Assembly: GCF_000203815.1 (NCBI RefSeq)
Contig: NW_004457642.1
Coordinates: 248,001 to 312,000, forward strand
Reading direction: 5' to 3'
Origin: Cavenderia fasciculata
Taxonomy: Eukaryota; Evosea; Eumycetozoa; Acytosteliales; Cavenderiaceae
Length of the DNA stretch: 64,000 nucleotides
Positions 25,180 through 36,016 of the stretch are shown here, in pieces (position 1 is the first letter of the stretch; every line of letters begins with the position of its first letter). The notes under the pieces were generated by a model that did no database searches, was not told where the DNA came from, and saw only the letters and a program-made list of their open reading frames with translations. Made by a program: the position numbers and the translations under genes.

Positions 25180-26275
25180 AATAAATAATTATAGATATAG
25201 GGTTTATATTTATAGGTAGATAGATAGTTGGTTATACATACCTTTGCTTTTTTTTTTTTTTTACAAAAGGGAGTTTGTTATTAACAATAATTGAAAAGAT
25301 TAAATGGTTGGTTGATTGTTTGATTGATTATGAAAAATGGAATGGAACTGAATGGAAAATAGAATGAGTTTCACTTTAACAGTGTAAATGACTGATTATT
25401 AAAAATAAATAAATAATGAATATTTGCTTGTTGTTGTTGTTGTTGTTGTTGCTTGCTGGATATAATTCACGTAATGCGATCTTATGGAAAGGGATTGATT
25501 GCTTTGTTTCCTTTTTAAAAGACAACAACAAAGTTGGCCATATACCATATACCGTACATCTATCTAGTGGTGTACCACATACCATATACACCATTGTTTA
25601 TTTGGTTGATGAAATGAAAGATCAATTGAAAATTCCTATTAATTAAATTCAAGAATTAGATGATGCCAATTAGTGTCAATCGAATTGGATTCTATTTTGG
25701 GGAGCATGTTTATTTTGCAAAACTTACCTTCTTCTTCTCTACCATCACCACCCACCTCCGTTCGTATTGTACTATTTGTTATGTTTTTGATTGCCATAAT
25801 ATTGAGAGACAGAACGAGAGATAACCAATCACCATCGAAATTACCATTTATAGTATTCAACATATAAGGCCGATAGCCAAATATTACGTATCAATGAGTG
25901 TGTTGTTGTTGTTGCTCACCTCATCTACCACGCTGATACTACTCATGCATATCTACCAAACGTTAATCACAAGTTGATAATGTGTTGTGTTGCATGTATT
26001 GTGTTGTGAGAAATATGGTTGGTTGGTTGGTTGATGAATAGAGAGAATGAAACTACTGCTCTGCTGTTCAGCATCAAGTATATCCTACAAAAAATTAAAA
26101 TAAAAACAAATGATTTTATTTCTATTCCTAGCTCACCCTAGACCAACTCACCAAACACTCATAGTCATACTCGATACACACTCTCTTTTAACGATATATA
26201 CTTTGAAAATAGAATAGAGTAGACGAATGTGCGAGTATGATGTAGTATAGAGTTGTTGGTATCTCTATTATTATA
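25180..26275. repeat. Dispersed repeat unit, copy B
   Basis: Homologous to copies A and C over about 1.1 kb, with the same ordered blocks (GTTATACATACCTTTG, GGGAGTTTGTTATTAAC, ATGCGATCTTATGGAAAGGG, ATCAATGAGTGTGTTG). Its left end sits at the stop of the secreted-protein gene rather than at an Ala-rich gene, so here the left partner has been lost or replaced. Confidence 0.8.
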
Positions 26276-26445
26276 ATGACCCGCCGAGCATGGAGTGTTG
26301 CACAATTGGTTAGTCTGGGATTAGTATGCAAGAGGTGCTAAGTGTGATATTGAAGACTACCTCACACAGTCTGTCTAATGCATGGTACACCACCACACCA
26401 CGATACTCAGACACAGAGAGTGTATTTGACAATTGCAAGATACAA
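26276..26445 (+). pseudogene. F-box/LRR gene relic (copy B)
   Basis: Starts ATGACCCGCCGAGCATGGAG and reads WSVAQLVSLGLVCKR, identical in pattern to the F-box part of the 33802 gene. It then jumps to GTGTGATATTGAAGACTACC. The sequence stops before the LRR part. Confidence 0.75.
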
Positions 26446-26474
26446 GACAACATAGTGATATTTAAAGAAAATTA

Positions 26475-28308
26475 TTATTTATTTATTTGTTTAATTAGTT
26501 TTTCCTTTGGTGTGGTAGTTGTTATGGAAACAGGACCCCTCCTTCTTCTTTTAGGGCGTGTGCCAGGTGTGGTGGTGGTGGTAGTAGAGACCTGCTTATT
26601 CTCGGGCACTTCTAGTTTGGTGCAAGAGATTGTGCACCATACAGATTGACTCCAAACGGCTCGAGCCTCACTTTTGGGAGAGATGTCGACATCTAAGGAG
26701 GTGTCGGCATCTGAGGAGGTGTCGACATCTGAGGAGGTGTCCATCATGGCATTACTGCTAGTAGCAGTAGCAGTAGTAGCAGTAGGAGTAGCAGTAGTAG
26801 TAGCAGTACCATCAGTTTGAGAAGAATCATTTTTCTCTTTCTTTGGATTCTTTACGAAGCCGGTCACCAAAAACGGATTATCCTTTAGTAAATCTTCTGG
26901 TACAGAGATATAAACCAATTGCTTCTTTTCATTGACAACAATTCGGGGGTTACCTCTACCTTGGCCCAGAGCGGCTATGATTTTAGTTGTATAGGGATAA
27001 GCTAGGGCATTTCTGAGGCCAATGAGGAATGTGGTTGATGGTCCATGTAATAATCGGTTAACAAGCACATTGAACACCACTGATTTGTCATACTGCAGTC
27101 CTGGAATTTGATCCCCCCCCCTCTACGGGCTCGGCTTTGAGGATCTGGGCAGGTGGGATGTTCTTGGTGTTATGGTAAAACGTGATTGTAGTCTTGGCGG
27201 TGCATAACGTCTCCTTATTTCTTTTAGCGACGAATTGGATTTCCATAGGTTTGCCTGGTGGTGATCCTCTTTTGGATCGCTTGGAGACTTGATTGGGTTC
27301 CGACGGTGACAGTACCTTGTAAATCGTGTAAGCAATTTTGGCAGTTATCAAGTCTTCGATAGTGACACATTTGCGTTCAAGTTTGTATTCCTCGTTTCCA
27401 ATTATCTTTGCAGAGAATTGAATGCCATCACACGCAATCGAACGATTGGCATGGTCGCTTAGAATTAATGTAAATTCGATTCTTCCGTACTTGACTCCTG
27501 TATTTGCTCCTGATACATCCAATTTCAAGTTTTGGTCGAACTGCTGCTGCTGCTGCTGCTGTACAAGTGTATTGGCATCCAACACGTTCATCTGCTGCTG
27601 CTGCTGCTTCTGCTGCTGCTTCTGCTGCTGCTTCTGCTGCTGCTTCTGCTGCTGCTTCTGCTGCTGCTTCTGCTGCTGCTGCTGCTGCTGTACAAGTGTA
27701 TTGGCATCCAACACGTGTTGGGTAGAGACGCTCGTGATCGGTATGTTGGTATCGGGTCCAAGATTGTCGCTAGCAAACGACGAACCCAAATCACTTGGAG
27801 ATGAAACGCCTTCATGTAGGTCACCAGGTGATTGTTGAGGACGGCTTCCAACAGATGGTTCCAATTCTGATTGATGATACCCAAAGGTTGTCTCCCAAAA
27901 TTGGCATTGTTGCTCTTGTGGTCGTTCTACCACATGCGTGGCTGTAGTAGTAGTAGTAGCACCAAAAATAGAGGGCAATAAGTTTTTGGAGTCAGCAATT
28001 GCATTTGGAGGAGATGGTTGGATCGTGGAGTTGGTGTCGTTACAGATAGCTGGAGTGATCGGCGCCGAACTGGTGGCCCACTCCATCGGTTCAAACTGAT
28101 TGAAGAATTTCTGTAATCCTGAAGAGTTGTCGACATAAACTGGGCTGGATTCCTGGTTGTCATGATCCAGTTCGACCAATTGTAAAGCATGGCATTCATC
28201 CCTTGTAAGGTGCCATAAATCTGGATCCCCCATACGAAGGAAACCTCTCTCTTCCACCTCTTCCTCCTCCTCGTCATCTGTTTGTTTTAAGAAATCATTT
28301 TCCATCAT
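26475..28308 (-). CDS. Gln-rich protein of unknown function, split by a 9-G homopolymer frameshift
   Basis: The first frame (28308-27088) has an acidic N-terminus (MMENDFLKQTDDEEEEEVEE), a long CAG/AAG-encoded KQQQ repeat flanked by two copies of VLDANTLVQQQ, and then a folded-looking domain (YGRIEFTLILSDHANRSIAC onward). The frame runs out just after a run of nine G (27113-27121). Removing one G continues directly into QIPGLQYDKSVVFNVLVNRL and on to the stop at 26475, adding about 200 residues with Thr/Ala repeats and a basic tail. The two frames are therefore one gene of about 610 residues with a one-base homopolymer difference, either error or polymorphism. The domain resembles nothing I can name confidently; a nuclear or transcription-related role is only a guess. 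Confidence 0.65.
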
Positions 28309-28333
28309 GACTATATAGTAAAAGAAAGCTAGA

Positions 28334-28522
28334 ATGGCACACCAAGACGATGGTCAAGCCCCATATGCTATTAATCTAGAAGAAGAAAGATTTAAAAAAA
28401 TCAATCATCAGAGTACAGAGTAGAGATAAATAAGGTAAATGAGGGGAGGAGAGATCGATGTTAGTAAAGGCGTGACCTGAGAGAGATGAGCTCATATATC
28501 AAGGCAGTAGCACATACGATTA

Positions 28523-28557
<35 letters not shown>

Positions 28558-28627
28558 TAAGGTTGATCTAGCTAAGATATTATTATTATTCGTTGTTTCA
28601 TGGTTAGGGATGAAAAGAATGTGTGTT
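28334..28627. other. Intergenic with a short coding-looking scrap and GATA microsatellite
   Basis: A 29-codon ORF from 28334 to 28423 (MAHQDDGQAPYAINLEEERF start) looks protein-like but has no visible continuation; it could be an orphan first exon. A GATA tetranucleotide repeat lies at about 28521-28557. Confidence 0.35.
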
Positions 28628-28835
28628 TTTAAAGCATCTGTTGTTCATGATGGTAGCTGTTGTGCACAAGATAAGAAGTAAAAAAAAAGTTCCAAGGCAC
28701 CAATGAAAATATTAAAAATAATATCTTTAACTCCGACCTTGGTTTGCGAAGTTCAAATATTCAATGAACCAGGTCAGGTTTTTACTTCTTATCTTGTGCA
28801 CAACAGCTACCATCATGAACAACGGATGCTTTAAA
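28628..28835. mobile_element. MITE-like element with 57-bp terminal inverted repeats
   Basis: Arms 28628-28684 and 28779-28835 are reverse complements with about one mismatch, and begin TTTAAAGCATC. The internal spacer of about 94 bp is non-coding. The ends may include a TTTAAA or TTAA-type target duplication. There is no transposase, so it is non-autonomous. Confidence 0.8.
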
Positions 28836-29302
28836 TATTAATACCAAACAAATAATATACCGCCGAGCAATAGTTGGAGAATAAAAATGATTTGAGAAAA
28901 TGTGAAACATGAAGTTTGTTACTCACTCTGAAGAGTTATAATAAGTTCATTGACCCAAACATTTAAGTTAGAGACAACAAAACTTGACCAATCGATAACG
29001 AGAGAGACTTGATTTTTTATATTCACCCCCAAACAAATGATTGGTGCACTGTAGATAGAAGTAGTACTCTTGGTCTTGTATAAAGAAGCCAGAAAAAAAT
29101 GCATATTCCTTGCACCAGTCGTTTGTAGCAGAGTCCGGATGTTGAGATAGGCAGAGTGGGTACATTTGAAGTTGGGTGAGTGGGGAATTTTAATTCTAGA
29201 TTCCTTCCAGTTTCACGACTCGACATAAGAATTCTTTTTTTATGTTATTCATCTTCATCTCTCTCTCTCTATCTCTCTCTATTTTTATATTGTGTGTATT
29301 AA
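28836..29302. other. Intergenic with an Ala-rich-gene fragment
   Basis: About 29150-29226 matches, in order, the conserved region of the Ala-rich genes (TTTGAAGTTGGG, GGTGAG-GGGGAATTTTA, AGATTCCTTTCCAG with small differences). It is a third, short copy. The rest is AT-rich with CT runs near 29257-29280 and probably includes the promoter of the F-box gene. Confidence 0.55.
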
Positions 29303-31411
29303 ATGAATAAGAGTAAAGAGATAGAAAAAGAAATAATAATAGTAAAAGATGTAGATGTAAAAGTAGAGAAGAGGGATATAGAGGAATATTGTTATCTGAT
29401 TGAAAAGATACCAAATACAATCATATTAAACATAATAGAAAAGATTGAAAAGAATGTAGATTTAATATGTTTACTGTTAACTTGTAAAAAGTTGTATTAT
29501 AGTATTAGACAACTGTATAGTAGTAATAATAGTCGTACACTCAAATTTAAACAAATCAGATACTATGATAAAGATTACAACACAAATAATGATGTAGTTA
29601 AAAGTTTAAAATGCTTTAATTTACAATCATTTAAAGGTATATTTGATAATAGTTTATCCGATCAAATAGTAATTTCTGATATTCAAGATACACTACCATC
29701 ATTAAATAATCATCTTACAACTAAACAACAACAACAACAATCAATAACAACAAATGATAATAATAATCATATCAACTATTCAGTATTAATATCATTATCA
29801 TATGATAGTAACAAAAAGAAGAACAAGTTGAATGATATTATTATACCAACCAATACAAAAGATATGTTTATATCATATGTAAAGGACGAGGAGGAGGAAG
29901 AAGAAGATGAAGAGAATTATTATCAAGAAGTAGTACCAATTGAATTGTTTGAAGGATTACAACAACTAGAGACATTAAGTTTGGGATACTCTTCGATTGG
30001 ATCAGATCAAATTGAAAAGTTACCAAACACCATTAAAAAGTTACATCTTGGTGAATTGTTATTGGGTACCAGTAGTAATGGACATCAAGTAACCTTGCCC
30101 GCTGGTCTTGAACATCTGGATTTCATGATCACTCCACCAAATGGTAAAGAGTTGTGGGGTGGTCTGGGACTTGACAAACTTAAATCACTCAAGACGTTAA
30201 CCATGCCACATTTTGATGGATCCTTTACAACGCTGCCAACCACATTGACATCACTTGATATCAATTTCGAATCGGTTAAACCACCAAACCAATTCTTTGA
30301 GTCGTTGGTACACCTCTCGACGCTCTACATCTATATTCATGTCCTTGACCATGTCTTGGATCTCACACATAACCATGCCCTTGAAAAGCTCGACATCCAC
30401 ACTGGCTATTCCGTGCTAGGGATGGACAGCTTTTTCGTCAAGCTTCCGCTCTCGTCGTCATTCAAGGAGCTCTACCATCGTAGTAGTAGTTATCCCTTGG
30501 CTGGGTTTTCAACGCAATTCCTTCCAACCACGTTGACGCGGCTCGAAACCTCTGTTTGTGACTTGGATTTGTCGACCATACAGCTGCCAAGGTCTTTGGT
30601 GCAGGTAACCCTTGAAAACTGTCGTTCCATTCCAGTTGGATTTCTACCTCGGGATGGTGGTGTCTTGAAAAAGCTCTCAATCCACTTGGATGGTTTCGAG
30701 GGTCTCTCAAAAGGATCAATTCCATCATCGGTACAGGATTTGAAATTGTTTCATTATTCTGGTCCTACCACCCCAGACTATATCCCCAACTCTATCAAAC
30801 GACTATCATGGTTTGGTAATATCGATACACTTCCTCAAGGTTTGGAATGTTTGAAATGGAAATATCCATTTGATTCTTTTGTTTATCCCTCTTCTTCTTC
30901 TTCATCTTCTTCTTCTTCTTCACCACCACCAGTAATACGCGCGTTACCACCAATCAATATTCCACAATCACTCACTAAACTTACACTTGAATTGGATGCC
31001 ATTTTAAAAGTGGAGGACCATTTAATTTATTCGATTTCAAAATTGCGACAACAAGACGATACATACAACATTTTACCAAATAGTATTTCAAAGTTAAAGA
31101 TTAAATTACCATATCATCAATTAAATACACCATTTAGTTTTAGATTGGATGAGATTATAAATCAAACAAATGTGGAAACTCTATCAATTTATGGAGCTGG
31201 ACGAGTATGGTTTAATGCAACCATTAAAAGATTGGAAAGTGATCATTCATCAGTATTATTGGTTAGTAACAAATCATTATTTGGTGGTATCATTAAACAA
31301 ACAAAATTAAATCAAAGTGGTAGTAATCAATATGCTCCAATTTATTTACATTACAACAAGTTACATGAATCACCATCTTGGAGTCATAATGAAAAAATAA
31401 TAAATAATTAA
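29303..31411 (+). CDS. F-box-like / FNIP-LRR protein
   Basis: Single exon, 702 residues. The N-terminal charged segment is followed by an F-box-like motif (IPNTIILNIIEKIEKNVDLI, then LLLTCKKLYYSIR) at about residues 36-70. After a Gln-rich and a Glu-rich linker comes a series of leucine-rich FNIP-type repeats (for example LPNTIKKLHLGELL, LPAGLEHLDFMI, LPTTLTSLDINF, IPNSIKRLSWFG). A poly-Ser run encoded by TCT/TCA sits near 30891-30930. F-box proteins usually act as substrate adaptors of SCF ubiquitin ligases; dictyostelids have very many with FNIP repeats. No break is visible. Confidence 0.85.
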   Translation: MNKSKEIEKEIIIVKDVDVKVEKRDIEEYCYLIEKIPNTIILNIIEKIEKNVDLICLLLTCKKLYYSIRQLYSSNNSRTLKFKQIRYYDKDYNTNNDVVKSLKCFNLQSFKGIFDNSLSDQIVISDIQDTLPSLNNHLTTKQQQQQSITTNDNNNHINYSVLISLSYDSNKKKNKLNDIIIPTNTKDMFISYVKDEEEEEEDEENYYQEVVPIELFEGLQQLETLSLGYSSIGSDQIEKLPNTIKKLHLGELLLGTSSNGHQVTLPAGLEHLDFMITPPNGKELWGGLGLDKLKSLKTLTMPHFDGSFTTLPTTLTSLDINFESVKPPNQFFESLVHLSTLYIYIHVLDHVLDLTHNHALEKLDIHTGYSVLGMDSFFVKLPLSSSFKELYHRSSSYPLAGFSTQFLPTTLTRLETSVCDLDLSTIQLPRSLVQVTLENCRSIPVGFLPRDGGVLKKLSIHLDGFEGLSKGSIPSSVQDLKLFHYSGPTTPDYIPNSIKRLSWFGNIDTLPQGLECLKWKYPFDSFVYPSSSSSSSSSSSPPPVIRALPPINIPQSLTKLTLELDAILKVEDHLIYSISKLRQQDDTYNILPNSISKLKIKLPYHQLNTPFSFRLDEIINQTNVETLSIYGAGRVWFNATIKRLESDHSSVLLVSNKSLFGGIIKQTKLNQSGSNQYAPIYLHYNKLHESPSWSHNEKIINN

Positions 31412-31650
31412 TTTACAACTTTGTTTATTTACCGATCGGTGGTAATGTTGACATTATTATTATTATTATCCCTCAAAGATATAAAATAATTAATTGGAAG
31501 TATATATAGTTGAAAATTATTTATTTATTATTTTTTTTTTGCTTGTGATTTTGAAACAAGACTCTGTAACCTTTTGAGGGAGTGGTTGATGTAAGATAAG
31601 ATATTATTTAATTTAAATATGTTTGTTAAAAAAAAAAAGGGATTGTTCCA
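31412..31650. other. Intergenic
   Basis: Short AT-rich spacer between convergent genes, with an ATT run and poly(T). Nothing else is seen. Confidence 0.6.
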
Positions 31651-32596
31651 CTAGTCATCATCCCAAGCTCCATTGTCATAGTCATCATCTCGGTCTTCCT
31701 CTCCTCTTACGGATTGTCTTTTCGAGAAGGCATCACGGAGTCCATCACGAATTGGATCGGGGAATGTTGTGGGTCTTGGATCGGGAACAATGTGTTGTAG
31801 TTGCCCTAAATTAAAGTTTAGAATTGAGCCAAGAAAGGAAGGGCCGGGTGGCGTCACAGTAGTTGGGGGTGTTGGAGTGTGTGCCAGTTCAACTAATGGT
31901 GCTAGTTCTGCTGCGACTTCGGCTGCTGCTAGTTGTTCAGCTGCTGCAAGTTGTTCGGCTGCTGCTAGTTGTTGAGCTTCTGCTAGTTGTTCAGCTGCTG
32001 CAAGTTCAGCTGCTGCTAGTTCAGTTGCTGCTAGTTCGGCTGCTAGTTGAGCTGCTTCTCGTTCAGCTGCTCTCTCTATTTCTAGTTGCTCAACTTTTCT
32101 TTCCAAATCCCTGACTTTTTGACACAACTCTTGGAAAGAGGGTGGTTGATCCTCTGGGAAAGGGATCGGTTGCAGCGATGAGCTGTTTAATATTTGCCAA
32201 CCAGAGTTGCTTGTTGAGATTGGAAGAGGATGAGTTGAGAGAGGAGGAGGAGGAGGAGTTGAGATTGACGATGTTTGAAGTTGGGACGATCGTTTGGTTT
32301 TGGGTGAGCGGGGAATTTTAGATTCCTTTCCAGCTGCACCGCCGACAGACGCTACTCGTTGGCGTTGAGTTAATCGACGATGATCGAGAAGAGGAATTGT
32401 TTTTGTTTTTTTGACCTTGAAGTGTTGTTAATTGTGATGGTCGGAAAGTAGATGACGTAGAAGAGGGTGTTGTTGAAGTTGAAGTTGAGGTTGGTACAAG
32501 ATGCTCATCGGTTCCCATAAATGGCGCAAGATGGGGAAGATGGTTTGATTGAGAAGGTACAATCGTATTAATAATATCTAAAGGTTTGGATGACAT
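31651..32596 (-). pseudogene. Ala-rich low-complexity protein, copy 2, frame-shifted
   Basis: The start MSSKPLDIINTIVPSQSN parallels copy 1. Near 32367 an extra base relative to copy 1 throws the frame (CGATTAACTC against CGATTACTC), and the first frame ends at WKGI. The ancestral frame continues with RQRVASVGGAAGKESKIPRS, FPEDQPPSF, a coiled-coil piece (CQKVRDLERKVEQLEIERAA), AAAEQLAA repeats and an apparently genuine acidic end (REDRD-like, DNGAWDDD). The whole unit is homologous to 20130-21050. It could be a translated gene with a start further in (32127), or a pseudogene. Confidence 0.55.
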
Positions 32597-32680
32597 TCTC
32601 TAAAATTATAAAAAAGTATTTAATAAATAAATTAATAAATTAAATAATTATAGAAATATAGGTTTTGTATTTATAGATAT

Positions 32681-32724
<44 letters not shown>

Positions 32725-33413
32725 TTGGTTATACATACCTTTGATTTTTTTTTTTTACAAAGGGAGTTTGTTATTAATTATAATTGAAAAGATTAAATGG
32801 TTGGTTGGTTGATTGATTATTAAAAATGGAATGGAACTGAATGGAAAATAGAATGATTCAACTTTTGACAGTGTAAATGACTGATTATTATTAAAATAAA
32901 TAAATAGTAAATATTTGCTTGTTGTTGTTATTGCTGGATCTAATTCATGTAATGCGATCTTTGGAAAGGGATTGCTATGTTTCCTTTTTTTTTAAAAGAC
33001 ACCAACAACATGGTTGGATTTAAATCATCCTACCACACATCATTATTTCATTCGTACGCCGTACATCTCTCTGCTGCCATACACTATATATGGTACATAC
33101 CACTAGAGAGAGAGAGAGAGAGAAATGTAACACCATCGTCGTTGGTTGATCATTTGAAAATTCCTATTAATTTGGAGTGTTCAAGAATTAGATGATGATC
33201 TATTTTGGGGAGCATGTTTATTTTGTTTAACAAAACTTACATTCTTCTTCTCTACCATCACCCCCTCCGATCATATCGTACTATATTGTTATTGATTGCA
33301 ATAATATTGTTGAGAGAACGAGAGATATATATATTAACCAATCACCATCGAAATTACCATTTATAGTATTCAACATATAAGGTCGATAGCCAAATATTAC
33401 GTATCAATGAGTG

Positions 33414-33445
<32 letters not shown>

Positions 33446-33801
33446 TTCACCTCATCTACCAATATTCGAGCAGACGATGATACTACTCATGCATATCTAC
33501 CAAACGTAAATTGCATCATGCATGATTAATGAATGTGTGTTGTGTTGTATGTATTGATTGTGTTGTGAGAAATATGGTTGTTTGTTTGTTTGTTTGTTGA
33601 TTAGAGAGAATGAAATTGTTGTTTGGTGGTTCGTCTCACGTCTATCATTCAAAACACAAAAAATAAAAACACACGATATCTTTTCTATTCCTAGCTCACC
33701 CTCGACCATACCACTCATAGTGTCATTCATACAGTATTCTTGTGTGTGACAAGAAGATATGTTATACATTGAAAATAGAGAAGAGAGAATAGAGTAGACG
33801 A
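32597..33801. repeat. Dispersed repeat unit, copy C
   Basis: Lies between the Ala-rich copy 2 (-) and the intact F-box gene (+), the same arrangement as copy A. It shares the ordered blocks listed for copies A and B and adds GATA repeats (about 32680-32722) and a GA run (33104-33123). It may be the intact form of a bidirectional promoter shared by the two flanking genes. Confidence 0.8.
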
Positions 33802-35259
33802 ATGTACGAGTATGATGTAGTAGAGAGTTGTTGGTATCTTTATTATTATAATGGTACCAGGCGAGTATGGAGTGTTGCACAGTTGGTTAGCCTGGGATTA
33901 GTATGTAAGAGATGGTTTAGGTGGTGTAGAGTATTTTATAATCGTGCTTTGGATAGACCGTGCAACGTGCTAAAGTGTGATATAGAAGACTACCTCACAC
34001 ACATGAATCATCCATGGTGTATGATGAAATCGTTCTCTTCAGTGTGTTTGATGTATATTCACCATAGTATCGGTGACACGCTGATACAGAGATGTATGTC
34101 AACGACACAAGACATATTCTCAAGTTTTTGTAGGGACCGTGATAGTCGACGGGCAAGTGACTTGCACCCCTTGTTTCGAGATGTTGTAAAGGTCGGTATT
34201 CACACTACTTCCAGTGACTATGGTAACCAGTTTATCGACCTACTCGCCATGTACAAGACCCGTCATATATCGAGTTGCGAACCAATCCAAACTATTTCCT
34301 ACTCGATCACTCCGCCATCGCGAATACTAACTAAACTCGAGCCGGCAGCTACCCAACTCACAACCCTGTCCTTCAACACCGACCTCTTCTTCTCCACTAC
34401 CGCGCTACCAACTACATTGACCGTCGTTGAAATGGACTACCGCCACATTCCCTTACCCACCCTCTTCACCACCAAACTTCCACCAACCCTCACATCCATC
34501 ACCATCTTCCACTTGGCGCCATTCCAAGTAACACAACTCGAGTTTGGTGGTTGGAATGCTCGATTCCCAGTGTTACAGTCACTCAAAATAACATGGCGCT
34601 ATCCATCATCCTCTGCCATCGACAACCAAGACCAACAACAAGGGATCATCATCCTCGAAGATAACATTGATTTCAATCATTACATCAACACCAACACGAC
34701 TCTGCGACGGTTGCATGTCAGTCTATGTGTGGGTCACCCATGGGTGCAATCCATCATATCAACCAAACCCAATTTAGAATTGGTTGTATTGCGCAAGACC
34801 AAAGCTATACAGCTCAAAGAGGACAGTCTACCACTCACTCTTTCACCCTCAATCAAGCATGTAGTGTTTGATGAGGGTTGGAGTGTTGACAGACTCAAAA
34901 ATCTAATTTCCACAATACACACTCTCAAAACAGTCATGTTTCAATATCCATGTCTACAAGATGAAGAAAAGTCGAATCGACTCGAACTTGATCTACTTTT
35001 TTATCTGATTGACAATAATAACAATAACAACATCAACAACAACAACCATTCCAAGCTAGAGTCAATTATATTTCGTAAAACAAATTTACAATTATCAGAC
35101 AATAATAATAATAATCAAAATGATAGTGGAGATATGATCAAACACCAATTACAACAATTATTGAACCAGCAACAACAACACAATTGCAATTTAAAATTCA
35201 TCCAATTTACAACATTGGATCACAAAGAAATTATTATTTATCATGATATAGACCTTTAA
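33802..35259 (+). CDS. F-box-like LRR protein, intact member of the repeated block
   Basis: Single exon, 485 residues. The N-terminus WSVAQLVSLGLVCKRWFRWC matches the second half of an F-box (the L..VCKRW signature); the first half is missing or diverged. LRR-like segments follow (LPTTLTVVEMDYRHIPLPTL, LPPTLTSITIFHL), then Asn- and Gln-rich low-complexity stretches near 35010-35180. Relics of the same gene lie at 22285-22650 and 26276-26445. The ATG at 33802 is the first in frame. Confidence 0.75.
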   Translation: MYEYDVVESCWYLYYYNGTRRVWSVAQLVSLGLVCKRWFRWCRVFYNRALDRPCNVLKCDIEDYLTHMNHPWCMMKSFSSVCLMYIHHSIGDTLIQRCMSTTQDIFSSFCRDRDSRRASDLHPLFRDVVKVGIHTTSSDYGNQFIDLLAMYKTRHISSCEPIQTISYSITPPSRILTKLEPAATQLTTLSFNTDLFFSTTALPTTLTVVEMDYRHIPLPTLFTTKLPPTLTSITIFHLAPFQVTQLEFGGWNARFPVLQSLKITWRYPSSSAIDNQDQQQGIIILEDNIDFNHYINTNTTLRRLHVSLCVGHPWVQSIISTKPNLELVVLRKTKAIQLKEDSLPLTLSPSIKHVVFDEGWSVDRLKNLISTIHTLKTVMFQYPCLQDEEKSNRLELDLLFYLIDNNNNNNINNNNHSKLESIIFRKTNLQLSDNNNNNQNDSGDMIKHQLQQLLNQQQQHNCNLKFIQFTTLDHKEIIIYHDIDL

Positions 35260-36016
35260 AATAAAATATTTATTTATTTTTAAGGGCCCTTTTTGCCCTC
35301 TACCTCTTCTACTTTTTGTTCAATTCACTCTCATTCTTATCACATCATATCAACCATATATATACATAAATAAACAGGGCAGAGCAAAAGGTTTACATCG
35401 ATTATTTGCTAGGATTTGTTTAACAGAAAGAGAGAAATTGACAAAAAGATAATATGTTTGATCAATAAAACATATTACTAGTTAAATCAAATAATAATGA
35501 ACAAACAAGAAGTATGAAATGATATTTGGAAATTTTCACTCTTTTTACATGCAAGCCAAACTGTAATGACCCAGAGATTCAAGAGAAAGTAACAAGTTTA
35601 AATTAACATGTGTTTGAATATGCTATACATACTGTTCTTTAGACAAGGAAAAGGTGACTGAAGAAATATACTTTTCTATTCTTTGGACAGAACTATGTCG
35701 TATCATTTTTTTTAATAAATTAATACAGAGAGATAGATCGCGATCGGTAATCATACTCGTGATCTTGAGTTCATTGCAGATTCTTTCTACAATTTTTTGT
35801 GTAAAAACATTCTACGTTAATTCCCTCTTGAGACAAAATATCTTCGACCCAATTCCTCGTTCTTTTCGGTAAACACGATTTGGTCTAGAGACCCACCTAC
35901 CATAGACTTGACCTGTGATGTCAGAACTACATAGTTGAAGATATCTATTATTATTATTATAAACAATATATATAGGTGTAGTAGATATCTGTGTTGTGAA
36001 TAAATATCAATCAGAA
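35260..36016. other. Intergenic
   Basis: About 750 bp without a convincing gene. A minus-strand stretch at about 35817-35935 reads GGSLDQIVFTEKNEELGRRY but is short and cannot be extended convincingly. A GGGCCC-containing imperfect palindrome lies at 35282-35299. Confidence 0.45.

Noticed and set aside
27504-27838. Long Leu-, Ala- or Cys-rich open frames on the + strand
   Set aside because: They are other-frame readings of the CAG-type repeat that encodes poly-Gln on the minus strand.
28521-28557. CRISPR-like array
   Set aside because: It is a simple GATA microsatellite without spacers, in a eukaryotic genome.
33558-33880. Open frames on both strands between repeat copy C and the F-box gene
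   Set aside because: They lie in the spacer shared by three copies, and the frames are not kept in copies A and B.
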